Positions 42,568 to 50,528 of a DNA stretch of 64,000 bases are shown piece by piece (position 1 is the first letter of the stretch; each line of letters opens with the position of its first letter). The notes below the pieces were generated by a model. It was not told the DNA's origin. It saw nothing but the letters and a program-made list of their open reading frames with translations, and made no database searches. Origin of the DNA: Nocardia vaccinii NBRC 15922. Its GTDB lineage: Bacteria > Actinomycetota > Actinomycetes > Mycobacteriales > Mycobacteriaceae. The stretch is taken from contig NZ_BDCC01000019.1 in assembly GCF_001613305.1 (NCBI RefSeq), positions 186,001 through 250,000 of the forward strand. Reading direction: 5' to 3'. The position numbers and the translations under genes were made by a program.

Positions 42568-42968
42568 CCCCCCGGCGCTGCGTCGCTCGCGCCCGGACCG
42601 TTGTAGTGATCGATGATTTTGAAGGTGAGACCGATCAGCAGCTCACCAGAATCGGGCAGCTCGTCGAACGCGGCCAGCACGCGCACGTAATCCTCTGGCG
42701 CCAACAGAATTCGCAGCATCGCGAAAAAGTTCATCTGGCTCGATGCGGTGTGGAACGTATCGCGATCGGCCAGCGTCCTCGGCCAGTGCGCCTCGATGGG
42801 CGGATCGAAGCCGGGCACGACGAACGGCTCCGGATTACCGTCACTCAGACGCCACACGGTCTTTTGTGCCCGCTCGCGCAGCGTCTCGAACGCAGCGAGA
42901 TTCGGCGACTTCGGCGCGGTCGGCTTGCGCGACGATGTCGTGCGCTTGCGCGGGGAGGCAGCAGCCAT
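42552..42968 (-). CDS. Tail assembly chaperone (gpG-like)
   Basis: 138 residues. Basic Ala/Lys/Arg start, then AAFETLRERAQKTVWRLSD and APEDYVRVLAAFDEL, a pattern of siphophage tail-assembly chaperones. Located between the major tail protein and the tape measure, the invariant position. Most ribosomes stop at TAG 42552; a fraction slip at 42567-42573 to make the longer product. Confidence 0.85.
   Translation of the reverse strand: MAAASPRKRTTSSRKPTAPKSPNLAAFETLRERAQKTVWRLSDGNPEPFVVPGFDPPIEAHWPRTLADRDTFHTASSQMNFFAMLRILLAPEDYVRVLAAFDELPDSGELLIGLTFKIIDHYNGPGASDAAPGGYTAS
42567..42573 (-). promoter_or_regulatory. Programmed -1 frameshift site GGGGGGT
   Basis: Minus strand reads CCG GGG GGT TAT ACG in the gpG frame. 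G-GGG-GGT is a canonical X-XXY-YYZ heptamer: P- and A-site tRNAs re-pair with GGG GGG after slipping one base, and reading continues TTA TAC GGC CTC in the gpT frame. Four codons remain before the gpG stop. Confidence 0.85.
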
Positions 42969-43047
42969 TCAAAGCTCCAGATGTGTTGTAAGGGATGGGG
43001 TTTTCCGGGCGGCGCGCAGTGGGAGGCGTGTGCGCCGCCCGGAAATC

Positions 43048-44001
43048 TCAGGAGACGGTGACGTTGCAGGTACCGGTCAGCGCCGTGGTCGCGCCGTCCG
43101 GGGTGTAGGAGGCGGTGATCACCGAGCTGCCGGTCGCCACCGCGGTGACCAGACCCGAGCTCGACACCGTCGCGTCCGCCGGGGTGCCGGACGAGAACGT
43201 CGACCAGGCGGTCACGTCCTTGCCGTTCGAGTCGGTCACCTTCAACTGCTGCGTGCCCGCCACTGCCAGAGTCGCCGTCGACGGGCTCACCGTGATAGCG
43301 GTGACCTGCATGAAGCCACCCAGCTTCGCGAGCGGGATGTTGCCGACACCTGCGACGCCGAAGTCGTAGAACGAGCCGACCACACCGTCCGAGCTGACGA
43401 ACGCACTGTCCTGGTAGCAGGTCAGTGTCTGCGGGAACGCGATCTCGGAGCCATCCGCCAGGGACACCTTGCCGGGCTTGGTGTTCGCGAGCTTCGGCAG
43501 GATCCAGTACGGGTAGTACTCGCTGCCGACAATGCCGTCGAACGCGATCACGATCAGCGACCAGTAGTCGGACGTGGACGAGATCATCTTGTGCCCGCGC
43601 CACTCGCCCGAGGTCGAGTTGGCCCATGTGTCGGAAAGGTCTGCGCCGGAATACAACTCGTGATTCACCTTGCGCCATTCCTGCGCGGTGTAATCGATCG
43701 CCAGTCCTTCGCTGGTCTTGATGGTGCGGCGCGGGGCCAGCGACCCGAGACCTTCGACATCGGAGGTCTTTACGTCCGGCGTCATGTCGACACCGGCCTT
43801 CTTCTGCAACTCACCGAGGGTCTGCCAGCCCTGGGGCAGCGGCAGCAGCGCGCCGGTCGTGGGATCGCAGATGTGCTGCGGGATGTACGACGCGCCGATG
43901 CTCCACTTGTGCGCGAACGCCAAGCTGTTGAGCGGCGCGAACACCAACGGGTCTTGCTTGTCCTTCATCTGCTGGAACAGCTGGACGCCCGTAGCGGTCA
44001 T
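43048..44001 (-). CDS. Major tail protein with C-terminal Ig-like (Big2) domain
   Basis: 317 residues. N-terminal about 225 residues are the tail-tube domain (SIGASYIPQHICDPTTG, EYYPYWILPKLANTKPG). Residues about 233-317 form a Big_2 domain (VTAITVSPSTATLAVAGTQQ, ATVSSSGLVTAVATGSSVI). Such C-terminal Ig domains decorate the tail surface. ATG 44001 with GGAGAG upstream; two genes before the tape measure. Confidence 0.88.
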   Translation of the reverse strand: MTATGVQLFQQMKDKQDPLVFAPLNSLAFAHKWSIGASYIPQHICDPTTGALLPLPQGWQTLGELQKKAGVDMTPDVKTSDVEGLGSLAPRRTIKTSEGLAIDYTAQEWRKVNHELYSGADLSDTWANSTSGEWRGHKMISSTSDYWSLIVIAFDGIVGSEYYPYWILPKLANTKPGKVSLADGSEIAFPQTLTCYQDSAFVSSDGVVGSFYDFGVAGVGNIPLAKLGGFMQVTAITVSPSTATLAVAGTQQLKVTDSNGKDVTAWSTFSSGTPADATVSSSGLVTAVATGSSVITASYTPDGATTALTGTCNVTVS

Positions 44002-44035
44002 GGGTCTCTCCAATCCGAGAGGGAGGTAATGAATT

Positions 44036-44581
44036 TCAGAAAGAGGCGGCGATCTCGGTGAGGATCGGGCCGTAATCAGGAACCGACCGCGGCAGACGGC
44101 AGTCGATATCGAGGGTCGCGACGACCAGACGCAGATCCGGATTCGCGTCCGCACGCAACTCCGGAGCCAACCCCCGGCTGACCGAGGTGACCTGCATATA
44201 GCTACCGTCGGACATCTTCACCGTGCCGCCGGCGCGGGGCAGTGCCAACAGCAGCTGAACGCAGTACTCCAGCAGCTGCCACGACTCGTCGCGGGTGGAG
44301 GCCAACGCGCCGATCAGCACCGACTGCGGATCCAGCACCGTCGACATGCCCGGCATGCCGCCAGACCCATACACGGGCACCAGCGGCAGCTGAGTGTCGT
44401 ACTGGCCCGGCAGATACGAGCACGTCGTCGGCCGCCGCGGCGTGCCGTCGGTGTTCATGATCTGCACGCCGACCGAATCGGCCACCGTGAGCAGGTTCAA
44501 GAACGGGGTCAGCCACGCCTGCACCACATCCTCACGGACCGGCCAGCCGCCCTTGTACCAGTCGGGAAACCCGATGCTCAT
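44036..44581 (-). CDS. Tail terminator candidate
   Basis: 181 residues. Alpha/beta protein with helices framing DESWQLLEYCVQLLLALP and a final beta stretch. Position directly before the major tail protein fits a tail terminator. No catalytic motif. Confidence 0.65.
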   Translation of the reverse strand: MSIGFPDWYKGGWPVREDVVQAWLTPFLNLLTVADSVGVQIMNTDGTPRRPTTCSYLPGQYDTQLPLVPVYGSGGMPGMSTVLDPQSVLIGALASTRDESWQLLEYCVQLLLALPRAGGTVKMSDGSYMQVTSVSRGLAPELRADANPDLRLVVATLDIDCRLPRSVPDYGPILTEIAASF

Positions 44582-44922
44582 GCCGCACCCGTCGACATCA
44601 GGCGCAGCACCGACTGAAGCGTCGGCGTCGGCCTGTTGAAGTGGCGCCCGGTGGATTTCGAGTGATTACCGGCCCCGAAGATGTGCGCGGGTGCGCCCGG
44701 ATCGGTAACCCACACGTCCGTGATGTACCGGTCGTGCTTCACGCCGCCGAGGTGCACGTCGACGACCGCGGAGGCGGCCATCTCGCCGGTGCGTTTCACC
44801 TCGAGCGCCCGATACAGCTGCTGTACGACGAATCCGACGTACGTCATCATCGCCTTGCATTCGGGCCCGACCAGCCACGCAGTGATGAACGGGTTCGGGT
44901 CCGCGGGGATGTCGTGGCGCAT
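44578..44922 (-). CDS. HK97 gp10-like tail completion/neck protein candidate
   Basis: 114 residues from ATG 44922; the longer frame is rejected because this start overlaps the previous stop. Helical N-half (YVGFVVQQLYRALEVKRTGE) and beta C-half (ITDVWVTDPGAP, FGAGNHSKSTGRHF). Order of genes supports a neck role. Confidence 0.65.
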   Translation of the reverse strand: MRHDIPADPNPFITAWLVGPECKAMMTYVGFVVQQLYRALEVKRTGEMAASAVVDVHLGGVKHDRYITDVWVTDPGAPAHIFGAGNHSKSTGRHFNRPTPTLQSVLRLMSTGAA

Positions 44923-45266
44923 CACACCACCCCCTGCGTGCGGATCACGAAATACCCGAAGTCGTGCGCGGAGATCGGCTGGACGCTGCCGGATTCGATC
45001 GCCGTCACATCCCACCGCGTGCCGTCCGCGCGCACAAGCTGGTCACGCACTTGCACATCCGCGCCCGCCGGCAGCCCGAAACCGCGGTCGATGACAGAGA
45101 TCTGCCGTCGATCGAAGTTCGGGGTCGCTGAATTCACCCACGTCACAACGTCGCCGATCGTTTCGGTGGCGGGTGCGCCGACTGGGTTGCCGTTGTTGTC
45201 GCGGTCGATGCGTTCCCGGGTAACGGTTTCGCCGTTGCGTACCCGGATCACGACCGGCAACCCCAC
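44922..45266 (-). CDS. Head-tail stopper/connector candidate
   Basis: 114 residues, GTG start at 45266, overlapping the upstream gene by 19 bp. Small beta-barrel character (VVIRVRNGETVTRERIDRD, DQLVRADGTRWDVTAIESG) typical of connector stopper proteins. Confidence 0.65.
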   Translation of the reverse strand: MGLPVVIRVRNGETVTRERIDRDNNGNPVGAPATETIGDVVTWVNSATPNFDRRQISVIDRGFGLPAGADVQVRDQLVRADGTRWDVTAIESGSVQPISAHDFGYFVIRTQGVV

Positions 45267-45655
45267 GTGGACATCGTCATGGACTTCGCCCGAGCGCCGC
45301 CCTGGATGAGGGTCATGTCGTTCGCCGTGATGTACAAGGACCCGTCGGGGTTGCTATACACGCGGGTCTCGCTCATCCCGGCCATACCGTCCGAGGCCTG
45401 ACGTACGCCCTCGTTGTCGACGTTGATCAAGGCCCGCTTGACCATCGCGCACACCAGCAGCATCGCGCCGGTGCCGTCGGATTGTCCGGCGTCGATCAGG
45501 CCAGTGATCGACGGGAACCACTGGCGCAGCCAGAAACTCGCGTCTCCGAGCAGCGTCGTGGCCGTCGCCTCGCTAGCGGCGTCGGTGGGCATATTGCGCC
45601 ACCGCGCCCCCAGCTGTTCGACCGTGGCGTACGGCGACAGCAGCGGATTCGTCAT
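45248..45655 (-). CDS. Head-tail connector protein (Gp19/Gp15/Gp42-like)
   Basis: 135 residues. ATVEQLGARWRNMPTDA, then helices with AMLLVCAMVKRALINVDNEGV and ETRVYSNPDGSLYITAND, the arrangement of the actinophage Gp19/Gp15/Gp42 adaptor family. First connector after the capsid genes. Confidence 0.78.
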   Translation of the reverse strand: MTNPLLSPYATVEQLGARWRNMPTDAASEATATTLLGDASFWLRQWFPSITGLIDAGQSDGTGAMLLVCAMVKRALINVDNEGVRQASDGMAGMSETRVYSNPDGSLYITANDMTLIQGGARAKSMTMSTWGCRS

Positions 45656-45667
45656 GACGAGGGCTCG

Positions 45668-46054
45668 TTACGCCGAGTCGCCGTCGCCGGAATCCGCCGC
45701 CGCCTCATCCGGGTCGGACTTGGCAGTGGTCGCTTCGCGGCGCACTTCCTCGGCGGCGAGAATCTGCGCCTGCGCCTCGACGGTGACCGGCTGCGTGCCG
45801 AATCCCTGCATGATGCGCTGCTCCACCTGGGTGGGCGCCCGCACATCGACAATGTTCGGGCTGTTGTCCACGATCTCCTGGAACGACGGAGGCTGATTCA
45901 GCTCGTCGAACCTGTCGACGTGCTCCGGGTGCACCATCACCGTCTCACCCATGCGGCCGTGCACAGCACGCCGCTCGGGGTTGACGTAGGTGTGGATCGC
46001 GACGTTGATCACGCGCTTCACGCCGGTGGCCGCCTTGGCGGACGGAGCGGGCAT
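45668..46054 (-). CDS. Small protein between capsid and connectors
   Basis: 128 residues. Central HTYVNPERRAVHGRMGETV and DVRAPTQVEQRIMQGFG, acidic Asp/Glu/Ala C-terminus. Possibly a head-fibre or head-stabilising protein; assignment by position only. Confidence 0.6.
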   Translation of the reverse strand: MPAPSAKAATGVKRVINVAIHTYVNPERRAVHGRMGETVMVHPEHVDRFDELNQPPSFQEIVDNSPNIVDVRAPTQVEQRIMQGFGTQPVTVEAQAQILAAEEVRREATTAKSDPDEAAADSGDGDSA

Positions 46055-46072
46055 AGCGATATCTCCTCGGAA

Positions 46073-46984
46073 TCAGCCGGCCAAGCCGGTCACTTTGACA
46101 ACCGCGTACGGTTCGGTCACGGCGAACGCGGGGGCGCAGAACGACTGCACCCAAGTCACCTGCTCCTCCGGATCGCGCCAGCTCTCCGTGGACAGCGGGA
46201 CCTCCATGCGCATCTGACCGACACGGCCGGTCGCCACCGCGTACGCGGTGCCGGCGGCGCAGCGGTTGGTGGAGAACATGGTGATGCCGTAGCTGTCGAG
46301 CTGCTCCTGAGCGGCCCCGTTACCGGAGTAGACCTCCCGGAAGTGGGCGGCCTCCTGCGGATTCACGATCCACGTGTCGTAGGAGTAACCGAGCTCGGTC
46401 TCGTCGGCCAGCATCTGCGCCTTCGCGAAATCCGCGGACGGCCACTGCTGGTTCGTGGTCTGCGACGAACCACCGGTGACAGTGCTGGCCCAGTTGTTGC
46501 CGACCATGGTGGTCGCGCCGCCGGTCTGAGCGACCGCCGATGCGAGGGCGGTCATCGCCCGCGTGTTGATCTTGCGGGTGATCGCGTTCATCACCTTCAC
46601 ACCCTGGGACTGAATCACCCACGGATCGTTGCGGCGCTTCTCCTCATCGGTGACGCCGAACTTGCCACCGAACTTCTCGGGCACCGCCACCAAGGGGGTG
46701 GGACGGCTCGAGGTGAGGTTCGGGAACTCGGAACCGGGGGCGACCGTCGCGACGTCACGCGTCGGGTACAGGTCGTTGTAGGTGATCTGGTTGTAGATCA
46801 CCGAGCCGCCGGACACGCCGCCGCCGTTGGTGAAAATGCGGTCGGCGAAGAAGTTCTGCAGACTCAGATCCGCCAGGTAGGCGGTGATCCGGGTCGGCTC
46901 GTTCAGCAGGACATCCAGGGTGATCTGGCTGCCGGAGACGCTGGCCGGCCCGAGCGGGTAATAGGACGGATTCGGTGCGGTCAT
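46073..46984 (-). CDS. Major capsid protein (HK97 fold)
   Basis: 303 residues. TLDVLLNEPTRITAYLADLS at the N-terminus; EKFGGKFGVTDEEKRRNDP and MNAITRKINTRAMTAL are typical of actinophage capsids; the C-terminal axial domain ends AFAVTEPYAVVKVTGL, matching the 'P-Y/A-V-V--TG' end of the family. Preceded by decoration and scaffold genes, as expected. Confidence 0.9.
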   Translation of the reverse strand: MTAPNPSYYPLGPASVSGSQITLDVLLNEPTRITAYLADLSLQNFFADRIFTNGGGVSGGSVIYNQITYNDLYPTRDVATVAPGSEFPNLTSSRPTPLVAVPEKFGGKFGVTDEEKRRNDPWVIQSQGVKVMNAITRKINTRAMTALASAVAQTGGATTMVGNNWASTVTGGSSQTTNQQWPSADFAKAQMLADETELGYSYDTWIVNPQEAAHFREVYSGNGAAQEQLDSYGITMFSTNRCAAGTAYAVATGRVGQMRMEVPLSTESWRDPEEQVTWVQSFCAPAFAVTEPYAVVKVTGLAG

Positions 46985-46997
46985 TTACCTGCTCCTT

Positions 46998-47387
46998 TCA
47001 GTACAGCTCGGCGAAAACGTCCTGACCGGACGCGGTCGTGGTGGTCCACGCCTTGCCGATCACAACGTTGGTCGAGGTTTGCGGCAGTACCGCGCCGGTG
47101 GCGTCGACCATCAGGTCCGCGCCGGCGGTGATCGCGGCAGAGCAGGTGATCGGGATGATCCGGGACGTGCCGCGGCGAACCACGTTCACCACAGCGCCGG
47201 ACGCGGCGTCCTGAGCGGCGACGCCCGCGATCTTCCCGCCAGCAGTCGGCAGCCCGGCTTGAAATACGTTGTAGGTCGCGTCCTGAACGCCGCTCAGCGC
47301 GACGCACTTCTTGCCGGTGAGGGCGACGCTGGCGAGCATGGGCACGTTGTCACCGTCGTCATACAGCGGAATGCACTCGTTGGCCAT
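46998..47387 (-). CDS. Capsid decoration protein (DUF2190/lambda-D-like)
   Basis: 129 residues, beta-rich (NVPMLASVALTGKKCVALSG, GGKIAGVAAQDAASGAVVNV, ADLMVDATGAVLPQ). Lies between scaffold and capsid genes; similar proteins stabilise the shell. Confidence 0.78.
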   Translation of the reverse strand: MANECIPLYDDGDNVPMLASVALTGKKCVALSGVQDATYNVFQAGLPTAGGKIAGVAAQDAASGAVVNVVRRGTSRIIPITCSAAITAGADLMVDATGAVLPQTSTNVVIGKAWTTTTASGQDVFAELY

Positions 47388-47405
47388 GGCCCCTCCTTTC
47401 GAGGA

Positions 47406-47969
47406 TTACCCCTGCTTGGGGCGGTTTCGGTTCGGAATCCACTCCGGCGGGTACGCGGTCGGCGGCGAATCATCCTGTGTCGCAGGCGATGCGCCTGGAC
47501 GAAGATTCGCGGTCGGCCGGTTCGACGGGGGTGGGGTGACAGGCGGAGTCGCTACGGCGCTGAGCATCTCGGCGATCCCCTTCGCTGCGTCTTCGCGCTC
47601 CTCCGGGGAGCTGCCGACGATGTAGCGGTGGTGGGATTCCGGGATGGTGTACCGGTTGGCGAGCACCAGGCGCTCGTTGAGCTCGCGCTGAGCGGCGAGA
47701 TCGCTGGTGAGGGTCTGGTTCGCCTCGGTGTAGCGCTGGATCTCCGTCATTTCCGCTTGGCGGCGTGCTTCGGCCTCCTGGGCCAGCGGCTCAAGTTCAT
47801 GCACTCGAGTCCGCAGGTTCTGCGCCTCGCGGTTGACCTTCTGCAGCTTCGCCCGAACCCAGTCCGGCAACTCGTTCTCGTTCCCTTCCGGTGCCTCCGG
47901 GGCGTTGGACGGTTCCGCGTTCGGGTCGGGAATGTTCGGGTCGGGGGTCTGTTCCTGCGGTGCGGTCAT
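47406..47969 (-). CDS. Scaffolding protein
   Basis: 187 residues. Pro/Glu/Asn-rich N-terminus, long central coiled coil (about 35-105: VNREAQNLRTRVHELEPLAQ, AQRELNERLV), and a Pro-rich C-terminus with a basic end (NRNRPKQG) that could contact capsid subunits. Classical composition and position for a scaffold. Confidence 0.85.
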   Translation of the reverse strand: MTAPQEQTPDPNIPDPNAEPSNAPEAPEGNENELPDWVRAKLQKVNREAQNLRTRVHELEPLAQEAEARRQAEMTEIQRYTEANQTLTSDLAAQRELNERLVLANRYTIPESHHRYIVGSSPEEREDAAKGIAEMLSAVATPPVTPPPSNRPTANLRPGASPATQDDSPPTAYPPEWIPNRNRPKQG

Positions 47970-48032
47970 GTGTAACGGCCTCCTGGGCCTTTCGATGGGT
48001 GTTGAAATGCCGCGCCTCCGGGGCGCGAACGT

Positions 48033-49028
48033 CTAGTGGTGATGCGCGAGCGACCGGCGCAGATCCGCGCTGGTCAGGATCGGGAACATCTGCCGGGCGT
48101 ACTCGGCGTGCAGCGCCCGGACTCCGGCGTGGTGCTGGCGGTGCTGCGCGACAACCGCGCGGTTGAACGCGCGCACCGCGTCTTTGCCGCGTTTGCCCTT
48201 CGTCGCGGAGGTCCACAGCGCGTTCCACCGCTGGTAGGAGTCTTCGCCCTCCCATTCGTGGCCTCGGAAGACGAGGACCGCGCGGCAGTGGCATTGATCG
48301 TGCGCCCGGAAGATCGCCGATTGTTCGGACCGGTAGACGGGTCCGCGGCTGGCGAGCATCGCGCACCAGGGACACGGTGTCGCGCCGGAAGTCACTCGCG
48401 CCCAACCGATCGCCGACCCGGCAACATCCGCAGTCCGCAGGATCGCGTCCCGGCCGGCCTGCCGCGCATGCCGCGCAACCGCTTCGCCCGTGCTCTCCGC
48501 GATCCGGACAACCACGCGAGGCGAACTCGGGCCCTCGTCGAGATTCGGGATCGACACGTTCGTCCGGCGTTCGACGACCGTCACCTTCGGCGCGTTCACC
48601 GTCGCCCGGCGCGGCACCGGCGTGGTGATCGTCACGCTTGCGCGGCGTCCGGGCTTGGCCTCGTCGATCATCTTCTGCACCGGTTCGGTGGTGCGCTCGA
48701 GGATCTTCACCAGAGCGTCCGGCTGATATGGGGCGATCGGCGCTGGATCCGGGATCGACTCACCGGCCACAGCTGCCGAATGCTCCATGTTCCGGACAGC
48801 CAGCACATAAGACTGGCCGCGAGCGACCTGCACCGGCGCATACAGCCGTTCCGCGAACTGAGTCCGGTCGCGGCGGGTGAGCGGGATGCCGAACTTGCGC
48901 ATCATCCGCGACACCAGCCGCATCATGTTCGACGAGATCACCGACTCGGCGTATTCGAGCTGCGAAGCGCTGACCGTCCCCGCGCGTGCCGCCGCATAGT
49001 CGACGCCGACGATCTCGGGAGTGGTCAT
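48033..49028 (-). CDS. MuF-like minor head protein (capsid maturation)
   Basis: 331 residues from ATG 49028 (overlaps the portal stop). C-terminal MuF motif: TPCPWCAMLASRGPVY followed by AHDQCHCRAVLVF, with the Cys/His set found in phage head-morphogenesis proteins. N-terminal half is helical. Probably sits inside the portal vertex and may help assembly or DNA ejection. Confidence 0.85.
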   Translation of the reverse strand: MTTPEIVGVDYAAARAGTVSASQLEYAESVISSNMMRLVSRMMRKFGIPLTRRDRTQFAERLYAPVQVARGQSYVLAVRNMEHSAAVAGESIPDPAPIAPYQPDALVKILERTTEPVQKMIDEAKPGRRASVTITTPVPRRATVNAPKVTVVERRTNVSIPNLDEGPSSPRVVVRIAESTGEAVARHARQAGRDAILRTADVAGSAIGWARVTSGATPCPWCAMLASRGPVYRSEQSAIFRAHDQCHCRAVLVFRGHEWEGEDSYQRWNALWTSATKGKRGKDAVRAFNRAVVAQHRQHHAGVRALHAEYARQMFPILTSADLRRSLAHHH

Positions 49029-50527
49029 TGCCCCGGCTGGCCGGACGGATCGACAGCTTCCTCGGCCTGGATACCGCGGGCGACCGCGGGCGCACCCTGC
49101 GCGGCCTGCAAGTACAGGGCCTCGAGCGGATCGGCGTTGGTGCGGATCTCCTTGGCGCGGGCCACCTTCGAGTGATCCCAGCCCGGGATGTCCTCCCACA
49201 GCAGCTCATCGGGCACGCCGAGCATCTGGCCCATCTTGCCCAGGGCATCCACCGTGGCGGCCAGAGCGCGCGCGGTGGCGTCCTTCCACCGCACTCGCGC
49301 CTCGAAGTCGGACGCGCCGGCCTCATCTCCGTCGAGGTGGCAGCACAACCGCAACGCCTGCTCGTGGCTTTCGCCGAGACTCGTCGTGATCTCGTCGACC
49401 TTGCGAGTCTTGCCTTCCTCGAGGGCGGTCAGCGCCTCGGCGGAAATATTCGCGATCTGGGAGACGCCGAGCTGAGTCGCGGGAACCTGCGCGATGCTGG
49501 ACAGGTCCTGCACCGCGTCATCCTTGCCCGCGACATAGAACTTCGGGTCGGTCTCGTCGAACTGACCAACCTCGACGTTCGGATCCTTGAACAGCCACAA
49601 ATCGGATGCGGTGGCGCGCAGCGCTTCCTGCTCGCTCTCGGGCCACCAGCCCATTGCGTATCGCTGCCGGAATGCCGAAAAGAACTGGGTGACCAGCATT
49701 CCGAAGTTGGTTTCGTTGATGCGGTTCTGGATCGACAGCAGCGGCTCGATGATGCCGTACTGCTCCTCGCCCTCAAGCAGCATCGAGTCGCGGTATCGAA
49801 CCACCGGGCACACCCCGGCGCCGTGCGCGCGGGACTCGATGAACGTGATGTCGGAGACGTTCTGCCAGTTCGGGAATCCGAAGCTCGAGGTCGGCATGTT
49901 CTCCATGCCGAGGATGTATTCGGCAACCTCGTCGTACAGGTAGATCAGACGCCGGTCGGTCTGCAGCGCGAACATCGGCCACTGGTCGTTGACCGGATCC
50001 TGATAGACCGCGGTCATGTGCAGCGGGCTGACGCCCTTCATCACCGGCCCGTTGTTGCCGGGCAGGCACACAAGATACGACGCACCGTATTTCAGCGTCG
50101 ACCGGTGCAGGCCGGTCTGGCGCGCGTTCATCTGGTTGCGGGTCCAGTACTGCCACGCCGCCGAGGTCTTCTTCGTGTCGGACGCGATATAGTCTGTAAC
50201 GGTCATGACCTGCGAGAACGCGTCAACTATCAGCGGCAAGAAGTTCGCTTGCGCCTTCTCGGCCAGCCGCTTCATCTTCTCCGGCGCATCGTCCGGAATC
50301 TCGATACCCAGTTCGTCGTGCCGCTTGTTCGGTTTCAACGCCGCAGAGATCCGCGCCAGCCGCGGCTCCTCATACGCTTTCGCGCCCATCAGCAGATTCA
50401 ATGCGACCTGCTGCGCGGTCTCGGGCGGCATCGCCTTCGGCTCGACCGGGCCGCGCTCGCGTGGCATCGCGCCGAACGACAACAGCTCCTTGGCGCGGTC
50501 GATCGCTGCCTGAGCACTCAGTGCCAT
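49025..50527 (-). CDS. Portal protein (SPP1 Gp6 family)
   Basis: 500 residues. YTRNQMNARQTGLHR-like wing region (TRNQMNARQTGLHRSTLKYG), the conserved EPLLSIQNRINETNFGMLV stretch and VPATQLGVSQIANISAEALT clip/crown region match the SPP1 gp6-like portal family. Follows the large terminase by 2 bp and precedes the MuF-like gene. Confidence 0.92.
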   Translation of the reverse strand: MALSAQAAIDRAKELLSFGAMPRERGPVEPKAMPPETAQQVALNLLMGAKAYEEPRLARISAALKPNKRHDELGIEIPDDAPEKMKRLAEKAQANFLPLIVDAFSQVMTVTDYIASDTKKTSAAWQYWTRNQMNARQTGLHRSTLKYGASYLVCLPGNNGPVMKGVSPLHMTAVYQDPVNDQWPMFALQTDRRLIYLYDEVAEYILGMENMPTSSFGFPNWQNVSDITFIESRAHGAGVCPVVRYRDSMLLEGEEQYGIIEPLLSIQNRINETNFGMLVTQFFSAFRQRYAMGWWPESEQEALRATASDLWLFKDPNVEVGQFDETDPKFYVAGKDDAVQDLSSIAQVPATQLGVSQIANISAEALTALEEGKTRKVDEITTSLGESHEQALRLCCHLDGDEAGASDFEARVRWKDATARALAATVDALGKMGQMLGVPDELLWEDIPGWDHSKVARAKEIRTNADPLEALYLQAAQGAPAVARGIQAEEAVDPSGQPGQ

Positions 50528-50528
50528 C

